Positions 1 through 6,200 of a stretch of DNA of 6,322 nt are shown piece after piece (within the stretch, counting starts at the first letter, position 1; every line of letters begins with the position of its first letter). The DNA comes from Clostridia bacterium. Its GTDB lineage: Bacteria; Bacillota; Clostridia; Christensenellales; UBA1242. Location of the stretch: NCBI GenBank assembly GCA_017964105.1, contig JAGCSP010000009.1, positions 1 to 6,322 on the forward strand, in the 5' to 3' direction. Position numbers and translations under genes: made by a program. The notes beneath the pieces were generated by a model, which was not told the DNA's origin, made no database searches, and saw only the letters and a list, made by a program, of their open reading frames with translations.

Positions 1-7
1 TATAAAG

Positions 8-15
8 CCCCTTCT
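8..15 (-). promoter_or_regulatory. Candidate Shine-Dalgarno of a gene starting just left of the window
   Basis: On the minus strand the bases read AGAAGGGG, followed by seven bases (CTTTATA) to the window edge. A start codon immediately beyond the edge would have normal spacing from this site. Together with the minus-strand promoter at 32-60 this suggests a leftward gene whose start codon lies just outside. The gene itself cannot be seen, so this is an inference. Confidence 0.35.
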
Positions 16-31
16 ATGTGGCTACGTGCAA

Positions 32-60
32 AGTTTACCATAATATGTGCATTATGTCAA
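32..60 (-). promoter_or_regulatory. Sigma-A type promoter reading leftward out of the window
   Basis: The minus strand has a perfect -35 box TTGACA (60 to 55), a 17-base spacer, a TG dinucleotide one base before the -10 (extended -10), and TAAACT as the -10 (37 to 32, four of six consensus matches). The expected start of transcription is near position 25, giving a short leader with the AGAAGGGG site. It drives an unseen gene to the left, divergent from the plus-strand gene at 130. A small dyad, CATAAT/ATTATG (39-44 and 51-56), lies between the two boxes and could be an operator. Confidence 0.5.
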
Positions 61-67
61 TTACAAA

Positions 68-97
68 TTGTTATTTTATAAATAATATATTTATATA
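68..97 (+). promoter_or_regulatory. Weak candidate promoter for the gene at 130
   Basis: TTGTTA (68-73) and TATATA (92-97), 18 bases apart, each match the -35 and -10 consensus at four of six positions. Transcription would start near 104 and give a leader of about 25 bases that includes the Shine-Dalgarno. CATAAT at 103-108 is an alternative -10 without a good -35. The region is so AT-rich that chance matches are likely. Confidence 0.25.
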
Positions 98-118
98 TTG
101 GGCATAATACCTAATGAT

Positions 119-124
119 GAGGTG
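119..124 (+). promoter_or_regulatory. Shine-Dalgarno for the gene at 130
   Basis: GAGGTG lies five bases before the ATG at 130. This supports that start over the in-frame internal Met at codon 5. Confidence 0.75.
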
Positions 125-129
125 AAAAG

Positions 130-573
130 ATGAACAAATCAATGTCAAATCAAAGAGTATTAAATATAACATATCAAACAAGTAGCATGGGTGTGTATGC
201 AATAGACAAAATTTATGACGCTATTGAAAATGAGAAGCTAAATATTTTAGTTTTAAAACAAAAAGATAAGTATGATGAAATTATGAAAAAGTGCGAGAAA
301 TACGCTCAAAAATATGCTTTAGACATTAGCGATATAAACATGGTATTAAAGGCCATGAGTTTTGCATCTATAAAAGTAAAAAGTGCACTAGACAACTCCA
401 CCGCACATTTATGTGAAATGCTAATACAAGGTACCACGATGGGTATTACCACCCTACTAAAAGAAATGGGTGAAAACGATTGTGCAGACGAAAAAATAAG
501 ACAGCTTGCATATGATTTGCAAACTGCTATGGAAGAATTTGTAGATTCACTAAAAACTTTACTTATAAACTAA
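130..573 (+). CDS. Conserved-looking helical protein of unknown function
   Basis: This 147-residue protein has no signal peptide or membrane segment, so it is probably cytoplasmic. The sequence looks almost wholly helical and fits a four-helix bundle, with helices at roughly residues 10-33, 37-62, 66-112 and 116-145. The most distinctive stretch is residues 85-105, ending in EMLIQGTTMG. From memory, similar clostridial hypothetical proteins of about this length carry a comparable H-x-x-E-M-x-I-Q-G-(S/T)-T-M-G motif; no function is known to me. His93 and Glu96 are one helical turn apart, which recalls ferritin-like metal-binding bundles, but no second such pair is obvious, so metal binding is speculative. 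The start is supported by GAGGTG five bases upstream. The 3' end overlaps the opposite-strand Smr gene by 15 bases, and the likely terminator lies further on, inside that gene. Confidence is high that it is a gene, low on its role. Confidence 0.85.
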   Translation: MNKSMSNQRVLNITYQTSSMGVYAIDKIYDAIENEKLNILVLKQKDKYDEIMKKCEKYAQKYALDISDINMVLKAMSFASIKVKSALDNSTAHLCEMLIQGTTMGITTLLKEMGENDCADEKIRQLAYDLQTAMEEFVDSLKTLLIN

Positions 574-903
574 TACTACTGTAACTCCAGAATTCAAGTT
601 ACCTATATCACGCGATACAATAGTTTCAGGGCAAACTGATTGAATAAATATTTTATCCTCGTTTGTATCTCCCCATTCTTCGCCACCCACAAAGGTGGCT
701 ATTTTTTGCTCTTTTTTGTACTTTTTAAGCAGTGCTCTTACTCTACGTTTAATGAGACCGCCAACACCATTTGAACCATAGCCATGAATTATTACCAATA
801 CTTGCGTATTTTCTATTTTTGCATCTTTGATGGCTGTATCTAGCAAATATAATGCATAGTCACTATTTGGCGAATTTTCCTTGATGTTTACTACCTTATA
901 CAT
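559..903 (-). CDS. Stand-alone Smr-domain protein (Smr/MutS family)
   Basis: This 114-residue protein is essentially a single Smr domain, the fold found at the C-terminus of MutS2. The signature is IIHGYGSNGVGG at residues 38-49, then basic residues in IKRRVRALL, and the terminal strand SGVTVVLV (105-112). The N-terminal LDLHG motif of classical Smr domains is not recognisable; residues 4-25 take its place. Residues 73-76 (GGEEW region) and CPE (91-93) match, from memory, a short clostridial Smr family. Smr domains are known as nucleic-acid binding or endonuclease modules; SmrB and MutS2 act on collided ribosomes and MutS2 also on DNA. Which applies here cannot be told. AAGGA lies six bases before the ATG. 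The start overlaps the end of rsmD by 13 bases, so the two are probably cotranscribed and translationally coupled. Confidence 0.85.
   Translation of the reverse strand: MYKVVNIKENSPNSDYALYLLDTAIKDAKIENTQVLVIIHGYGSNGVGGLIKRRVRALLKKYKKEQKIATFVGGEEWGDTNEDKIFIQSVCPETIVSRDIGNLNSGVTVVLVYK
682..708 (+). terminator. Intrinsic terminator for the 130-573 gene, inside antisense smr sequence
   Basis: On the plus strand GCCACC (682-687) and GGTGGC (694-699) form a GC-rich six-base-pair stem with a six-base loop, followed at once by TATTTTTT (700-707) and, after a short gap, a second T run (712-717). This is the classic rho-independent form. It sits about 110 bases past the stop of the plus-strand gene, which has no terminator in its 15-base overlap with smr. 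The same bases encode smr residues 66-74 or so on the other strand, so the match could be partly accidental. Confidence 0.6.
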
Positions 904-1436
904 ACTCTTTCCTTAATAAATTCTACTTGGGTAATACCATATGTGCGCGTATCAACAATATACATACCTTCTGGCAATTCAAATGGTTTATCTTTTACAT
1001 GTTCATAAATTATAATTCCATCTTCATTTAGTAATTGATACTTGCTAATAAATTTAATTGCAATAGAACCAAAATCAGTGGCAAAAGGTGGATCAAGATA
1101 AATATAGTCATATTTTTTACCATACAATTTTTTCAATGTTTCTTTATAGTCACCCTTAATCAAATTTGGCGTTTCTTTTGCTTTTTTGTAATTCTGTTTA
1201 ATTAAATTGAGCGCATCATCACTAATGTCACCCGTTGTAACAGTAGCACCGCGACTTAAAAATTCTAGTGACACAGCACCTGTACCACCAAACAAATCCA
1301 AAACTTCCGCACCATTAATATCAAATTGAATGATATTGAAAATACTTTCTCTCACTCTATCAAGAGTTGGGCGAATTCCTAAGTATTCAAAATCTTTTAA
1401 AATTAAACCTTTATGTTTACCAGCAATGATTCTCAT
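891..1436 (-). CDS. rsmD: 16S rRNA (guanine(966)-N2)-methyltransferase RsmD
   Basis: RsmD transfers a methyl group from S-adenosylmethionine to N2 of G966 of 16S rRNA in the 30S subunit. The 181-residue length is typical. Family marks in order are MRIIAGKHKG at residues 1-10, RPT-DRVRESIFN at 22-34, the SAM-binding motif I VLDLFGGTGAVSLEFLSRGA (45-64), the catalytic amino-methyltransferase motif DPPF (115-118), and a C-terminal YGITQVEF (166-173). The canonical MRIIAGK start fixes the first codon, although no Shine-Dalgarno is seen before it; the closest upstream signal is a TATAAT box. In many bacteria rsmD is followed by coaD; here it is followed by a 13-base-overlapping Smr gene. The alr terminator at 1465-1498 separates it from the upstream gene, so it likely has its own promoter. 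Confidence 0.95.
   Translation of the reverse strand: MRIIAGKHKGLILKDFEYLGIRPTLDRVRESIFNIIQFDINGAEVLDLFGGTGAVSLEFLSRGATVTTGDISDDALNLIKQNYKKAKETPNLIKGDYKETLKKLYGKKYDYIYLDPPFATDFGSIAIKFISKYQLLNEDGIIIYEHVKDKPFELPEGMYIVDTRTYGITQVEFIKERVCIR
907..914 (-). promoter_or_regulatory. Shine-Dalgarno of the Smr gene within the rsmD end region
   Basis: AAGGAAAG on the minus strand lies inside the last codons of rsmD, with AAGGA six bases from the Smr ATG. It supports the start at 903 and coupling to rsmD translation. Confidence 0.65.
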
Positions 1437-1442
1437 ATAATA

Positions 1443-1462
1443 ATTATAACAAATTTATTATA
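1443..1462 (-). promoter_or_regulatory. Candidate -10 boxes for rsmD
   Basis: Two perfect TATAAT hexamers lie on the minus strand, at 1462-1457 and 1448-1443. The nearer one ends six bases before the rsmD ATG, so transcription from it would start at or next to the start codon and give a leaderless mRNA. The farther one would give a leader of about 14 bases without a Shine-Dalgarno. No good -35 is seen for either, and the sequence is highly AT-rich. Confidence 0.3.
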
Positions 1463-1464
1463 AT

Positions 1465-1498
1465 TAAAAAAGCAATTGCGCATATTTTAAGCAATTGC
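1465..1498 (-). terminator. Intrinsic terminator of alr
   Basis: Read on the minus strand just after the alr stop, GCAATTGC (1498-1491), an 11-base loop and GCAATTGC (1479-1472) form an eight-base-pair stem, followed by TTTTTT (1471-1466). Each arm is itself a palindrome, so alternative pairings exist, but the T-tract places the terminator on the minus strand. Confidence 0.7.
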
Positions 1499-1510
1499 AA
1501 TTTTGAATAA

Positions 1511-2596
1511 TTATTCACTAAGTACCTTGTAATTCATTCGTTTATGATTAAACTTTAGTAACACTTCATACGGCGATGTGGATAGCGCTTTTGCATAATC
1601 AAATGGCGTAAGCACTTCCGCTCCATCAGAGCCAAGGATTGTTACTTTACTACCAACATACACATAAGGAATATATGTAACATCAATCAAAACAACATCC
1701 ATGCAAATATTTCCAACAATGTTTGCTTTGTGACCATTTACTAGCAAATAAAAATTATTACTTAATCTTCTATCTAATCCATCTGCATATCCAACAGGTA
1801 CTACCGCAATGCGCATATTGTGCAATGCTACAAACGTTCTGTCATACCCAACAGATTCACCTAAGCGTACATTTGTGATATTTATAATTTCACTGGTAAT
1901 TGTTAATGCAGGAAACAATTTATAATCGCACTTATGATATCCATAAATAGCAAATCCTGGTCGCACCATATTATGATAAAACGATTTATAATTTAATGCA
2001 GTATAACTGTTTGCGTCGTGGATAATTGAATCGTTTGGCATCAATTTTATAAAATTTTCAAACTTTTTATGTTGATTTTCAATAAAATCTTCATCATTTG
2101 CCTTAGTCGCAAAATGTGTAAAGCATCCATCAAGTATCATCACATTTGATTTATTTATCTTATCAATTGCACGCTTAAAAGCAACAACACTTCTAAATCC
2201 AATCCTATTTAGTCCGGTATTTACTGCTAGGTGAATGCGCAGAACTTTGTCATTAAGATGTGACTCAATATAATCTAGTTCTTCTAAGTTACTAATAGTC
2301 ACACGCACACTACTCTCTGCACACCAATCAATTAAATCTAAATTTACTTCACCAAGTACAAGCACTGGAGTAACTTTATCTACTACCCTTAGTGCCATCG
2401 CCTCTACTATGCTTGCCACCCCAAAATAATCTACCTCGCCCTTTAGTGCTTGCACAACACTTGTCATACCCATACCATATGCATCAGCTTTAACGATAGC
2501 ACAAATTTTTACTTTGCCACCAACCACTTTACTTATGGTGTGTACATTTTTTAAAATATTAGTTGTGTTTACAATGTAGTTGTTTTTGTTAATCAT
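1511..2596 (-). CDS. alr: Alanine racemase
   Basis: This PLP enzyme interconverts L- and D-alanine, supplying D-Ala for peptidoglycan. At 361 residues it is full length. The N-terminal TIM-barrel carries the PLP-binding AIVKADAYGMG (33-43, Lys36 the Schiff-base lysine), THFAT (160-164), NS at 196-197 (phosphate contact) and VRPGFAIYG (211-219). The C-terminal beta domain has the catalytic tyrosine in VGYDRTF (Tyr251), VPVGYADG (266-273) and ICMD (297-300). In the stretch IHLAVNTGLNRIGF (121-134) Ala124 stands where many alanine racemases have a carbamylated lysine (LKxDTG), while Arg131 is kept. No close Shine-Dalgarno is present; a TAGG lies about 20 bases upstream. An in-frame TAG lies seven codons upstream of the ATG and no ATG, GTG or TTG codon intervenes, so this start holds. 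It is flanked by terminators, so it is probably monocistronic. Confidence 0.95.
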   Translation of the reverse strand: MINKNNYIVNTTNILKNVHTISKVVGGKVKICAIVKADAYGMGMTSVVQALKGEVDYFGVASIVEAMALRVVDKVTPVLVLGEVNLDLIDWCAESSVRVTISNLEELDYIESHLNDKVLRIHLAVNTGLNRIGFRSVVAFKRAIDKINKSNVMILDGCFTHFATKANDEDFIENQHKKFENFIKLMPNDSIIHDANSYTALNYKSFYHNMVRPGFAIYGYHKCDYKLFPALTITSEIINITNVRLGESVGYDRTFVALHNMRIAVVPVGYADGLDRRLSNNFYLLVNGHKANIVGNICMDVVLIDVTYIPYVYVGSKVTILGSDGAEVLTPFDYAKALSTSPYEVLLKFNHKRMNYKVLSE

Positions 2597-2642
2597 ACTA
2601 TTATATATGAATGTTACCTAATTTATGCCACATTGTATTTTT

Positions 2643-2668
2643 ATTATATTTTATGTATATTTATACAT
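2643..2668 (-). promoter_or_regulatory. Candidate alr promoter with a palindromic operator
   Basis: A perfect TATAAT lies on the minus strand at 2648-2643, about 47 bases before the alr start. Just upstream of it is a perfect dyad, ATGTATA-TT-TATACAT (2653-2668, seven-base arms), occupying the spacer and -35 region where a repressor could block polymerase. No good -35 box is seen. Both elements are AT-only or nearly so, so chance is a real alternative. Confidence 0.35.
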
Positions 2669-2675
2669 TATTAGA

Positions 2676-2706
2676 AATAAAAAAATAGTGGCAATAGTCA
2701 CTATTT
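2676..2706 (-). terminator. Intrinsic terminator of dut, overlapping its stop codon
   Basis: On the minus strand AAATAGTG (2706-2699) pairs with CACTATTT (2690-2683) around an eight-base loop, followed by a T-rich run to about 2676. The TAG stop codon of dut (2703-2701) lies inside the 5' arm of the stem. Confidence 0.65.
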
Positions 2707-3153
2707 ATTTGTACTACCAAATCCACCTTTGCGCGTAGTCGTAATTTCTTCTTCGTTATCAACTGTTAAGAATTTTGCAAAGAAACCTTGGCCAATCTTG
2801 TCTCCTTTATGAATCTCGTATGGAATATCGCTAGTATTATACAACAAAAATCCCAAATTACCATCATTGCTTGGATTACCATAATAATCACTTTCAATAA
2901 TACCCACTCCATTTGATAGCATAATGCCTTTTGCACCCATAGAAGATCTTACAGCTAAAAACAAACCTTCATCATTATTAAATTTTGCTTTTACATTTGT
3001 AAATATCAATTTTCTCTCGCCCGCATGTAATACTTCATCCACGGGACTAAAAAAATCATAACAAACAGCAGTTTTGGTTCCTCTTACAGGCAATTTTACT
3101 TGGTCATCATTATATTTTTTAAACTCTTTACTTACTGGCTCAAACTTTCTCAT
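2701..3153 (-). CDS. dut: dUTP diphosphatase (trimeric dUTPase family)
   Basis: It hydrolyses dUTP to dUMP and diphosphate, keeping uracil out of DNA and feeding thymidylate synthesis. The 150-residue length suits the homotrimeric family. The five family motifs are present: motif 1 around TAVCYDFFSP (28-37, Asp33), motif 2 VRSSMGAKGI (68-77), motif 3 NGVGIIESDYYGN (81-93), motif 4 GDKIGQGFF (117-125) and the glycine-rich motif 5 RKGGFGSTN (141-149), which closes over the nucleotide. In motif 3 Glu87 occupies the place of the usual catalytic aspartate (G-x-I-D-x-D-Y), although Asp89 and Tyr90 are kept. An insertion with NPSNDGN follows, as I recall from some Firmicute dUTPases. The ATG has a good GAGAGGT site five bases upstream. 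It has its own terminator and is separated from ileS by another, so it is likely a single-gene unit. A prophage origin is possible for dut genes, but no phage neighbours are seen. Confidence 0.93.
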   Translation of the reverse strand: MRKFEPVSKEFKKYNDDQVKLPVRGTKTAVCYDFFSPVDEVLHAGERKLIFTNVKAKFNNDEGLFLAVRSSMGAKGIMLSNGVGIIESDYYGNPSNDGNLGFLLYNTSDIPYEIHKGDKIGQGFFAKFLTVDNEEEITTTRKGGFGSTNK

Positions 3154-3158
3154 AAGTT

Positions 3159-3165
3159 ACCTCTC
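3159..3165 (-). promoter_or_regulatory. Shine-Dalgarno of dut
   Basis: GAGAGGT lies five bases before the dut ATG on the minus strand. It is one of the stronger such sites in the window and fixes the start. Confidence 0.7.
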
Positions 3166-3183
3166 TTATTCAATAACAATTCT

Positions 3184-3189
3184 ATCATA
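3184..3189 (-). promoter_or_regulatory. Candidate -10 box for dut
   Basis: TATGAT on the minus strand matches TATAAT at five of six positions and would start transcription near 3177, giving a leader of about 25 bases that includes GAGAGGT. No recognisable -35 lies at the right distance. Confidence 0.25.
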
Positions 3190-3213
3190 AAAATATTCAA
3201 ATACAAAATAGAA

Positions 3214-3238
3214 TTTATTATTATTTTATAATAATAAA
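3214..3238. repeat. AT-only inverted repeat between ileS and dut
   Basis: Positions 3214-3224 and 3228-3238 are perfect 11-base inverted repeats made only of A and T, around a TTT centre. The right arm shares three bases with the ileS terminator. It may simply extend the terminator region, or it may be a protein-binding dyad upstream of dut. Confidence 0.6.
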
Positions 3239-3260
3239 AGACCACATGTTGTGGCCTTTT
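3232..3260 (-). terminator. Intrinsic terminator of ileS
   Basis: Three bases past the ileS stop, on the minus strand, AAAAGGCCACA (3260-3250) pairs with TGTGGTCTTTT (3246-3236) around a three-base loop. This is an 11-base-pair stem with one G-U pair, followed by an AT-rich tract. Because the arms start with A and end with T runs, it could also work in the other direction. Confidence 0.8.
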
Positions 3261-3263
3261 ATA

Positions 3264-6200
3264 TTATCTCAATTTTGACATTTTAATATGAACACTAGCT
3301 CCTGTAATCTCACTATCTGTCTCATACATAAAGCTATCTCCATCTTCAAATACTTCACACAATGTCTCTTTTTTGATTGTTTCTACAAACTTATCGATTA
3401 CACTTTGTGTATCGGAATCTTCACTAGTTACAAATAGTTTAATTCTGTTTTCTACATCAAATCCTGCATCTTTACGAGCAACTTGCACTTGGCGAATTAC
3501 TTCGCGAAGTACACCCTCTTGCATTAACTCTGGCGTAATATTTACATCGAGAGCAACTAAGTTGTTATCAAGTATTGCGGTTGCAAAACCTTCTTTTGGT
3601 GTAACTTTTAGTAGGAATAAATCACATGATAAAGAATTGAATTCACCCACATTTACACCTTTACCTTCTTTATACTCAGCAACCATCTTTGCCATTTCAC
3701 TGCCAGATGCATTTTCGAGCAATGATTTTACTTTGTTCACGTCGCCTTTTAACACTGCACCTGCTTCGCGGAAATTAAGTGTAAGTTTTTCATCATTAAA
3801 CTCATCTTTTGTAATAAATTCAATTTGTTTTACGTTTAATTCATCCAAAACAAGTGATTCAAAACTCTTAACTGCCTTTTTGTATTCACTATCACATTTT
3901 AAATATAGTGTTTGCAAAGGTTGTTTTACTTTTATTTTGTGTTCATTACGCAATTTTTGTGCAAGATAGATTATGTCACGCACTTTACTTACTTGTGCAA
4001 GCAATTTTGTGTCTATATCGCCAACTTCTGGGTACATTGATAAATGTACTGACTTTACCTCTTTTGGCTCAATTTCGCACACTAAATCGCGCCAAATCCT
4101 ATCTGTTAGGAATGGCAATATTGGACTCATAACAGCAATAATCTTTTTTAAAGCATAATACAAAGAATAATATGCGTCCATTTGGTCAGTTGTGCCAGAA
4201 TTATAGAAACGTTTACGATTTGCTCGAATATAAAAATTAGATATTTCATCTACCAAATCTTCAAATTCTTTTACAACGTTATACACTTTGTATTCTTTGT
4301 AATTTTCGTCTGCACTTGCCACAAAGCTATTTACTCTGCTAATTAACCATTTGTCTATTGTGCACATATCATTAAACACTGGTTTATGCGATGCAATATC
4401 TGGATTATCAAGCACTGCATATGTATTAAAGAATACATATATATTCCAGAAACCAAGCAATTTTTTGTGTACTTCATCAGTTAGTGGGTAACCAAAACGC
4501 ACATCATACACAGGGTTTGCACCTGCATACAAATATCTAATTGCCTCTGCACCAGTTTTGTCTGCTACAATATCTGCTTCAAGTGAATTTCCACCAGATT
4601 TATGGAAAGGATTACCATTTTCGTCTTTTACATATTGGAAAGTAATAATACGTTCGTATGGCGCCTTGCCTGTAAGTACAACAGACATAACAAGTGTACT
4701 GTAGAACCATAGCTTAATTTGTTCTATCATTTCACAAACAAATTCATTTGGGAAATTATTATCAAAATATGCTTTGTCAGTAAAGAATTTCTTTGTGCTA
4801 AATGGTGTAATACCTGCATCTAGCCAACAATCGCCAACTTCTGGTATACGTGACAATTCTTCACCACATTCACATTTTACTTTTACTTCGTCAATCCATG
4901 GACGATGCAAATTTGGCATTGCATCAATAGCTTCTGGATTTACTGCGCGCTCACGCAATTCTTTTAGAGAACCTATTACATGCAACTTGCCACATTTTGG
5001 ACATACATAAAATGGCAAAGGCAATCCGTAGAAACGTGCCCTACTAATATTCCAATCGCCCATGTTATTTAGCCAGTCAACCATACGCTTTTTTGCATAG
5101 TCTGGGCGGAAATCAACATCATCAATTGCTTTTAGAAGTTGTGGACGAATTTCATCCATTCTAATGTACCAAGTAGGCACAAGTTTATACACAACATCCG
5201 TTTTGCAACGCCAGCAATGAGCATAACTATGTTTGTACTTATGAGCATACAAAAGTTTGCCATCTGCTTTTAATCTATTTACAACATCTTCCACCACATC
5301 AGTTGTCTTTTTGCCAGCAATAAAGCCACAATTTGGCAACATTACACCTTGCTCATCGATTGGACAAATTGCAGGAAGGCCTAGTTTTTGACCAAGGTCA
5401 AAGTCACTCTCACCGCAACCAGGAGCAATGTGAACTACGCCACTACCTTCGCCTTCTTCAACTTCATCCCATGCAACCACTTTGTGTGGAAACTTTTGGA
5501 ATTCAAGTTCTGGGAAACATGTTTCGTATTCAAGGCCAACTAATTCTTTGCCCTTAAATTCTTTTAATATAGTGTAATCTTTGATTTTTGATAATGCAAA
5601 TTTGCCAAGCACAAGTTTTTCACCTGTTGCATTATCAGCAACCATCACATAATCCATATCTTCACTTACAGCAAATGCCACGTTGGCACATAATGTCCAT
5701 GGTGTTGTGGTCCATGCAACAATACTGAAATCTTTGCCTACTACAGGCAATTTTACAAATATTGCCGTATGAGTTACTTCGCTATATGCATCACTAAGTT
5801 CGTGTTCAGAAAGACTAGTTCCACAACGTGGACACCACACCATAGGTCTGTTTTTCTTTACAATCCAGCCTTTTTCATCACACTTTTTTAAGAAATGCCA
5901 AATTGATGTGATGTTCTCATCAGTATTTGTGTAGTAACTGTGATCCCAATCCATAAATTGACCAAGACGTTTACTTTGCTCGGTAATTTCATTAGCAAAG
6001 TAATTTACACGTTCCATACACTTTTTGGTGAATTTGTCAATGCCATAATTTACAATTTCTGGCTTGCCATTAAGACCTAATTCACGTTCTACGTTTACTT
6101 CTACCCACATACCTTGAGCATCAAAGCCATTTTGATACTGGCAAGTTTCACCTTTAAGGGCATGATATTTAATATACAAATCTTTTAGCACTCTGCCCCA

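Noticed and set aside
4..22. AGCC/GGCT hairpin at the left edge as a minus-strand terminator
   Set aside because: The stem has only four base pairs with a ten-base loop. The same bases are better read as a leader with a ribosome binding site below the TTGACA promoter.
581..602. Hairpin GTAACT/AGTTAC just after the plus-strand gene, as its terminator
   Set aside because: The stem is short and AT-rich, and no T-tract follows. The GC-rich hairpin at 682-699 with its T run is the better candidate.
1471..1498. Paired GCAATTGC palindromes as a regulator site or the start of a repeat array
   Set aside because: Only two copies exist, they follow a stop codon, and a T-tract comes right after on the minus strand, so an intrinsic terminator explains them.
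2597..2700. RNA gene or riboswitch in the alr-dut gap
   Set aside because: The gap is about 100 bases, almost all A and T, with only the dut terminator and a short palindrome. No tRNA-like or conserved riboswitch structure is recognisable.
3373..5557. Several open plus-strand frames of about 60-200 codons
   Set aside because: They lie wholly inside ileS on the other strand, have no family resemblance, and are serine-, leucine- and cysteine-rich as expected of antisense shadows of an AT-rich gene.
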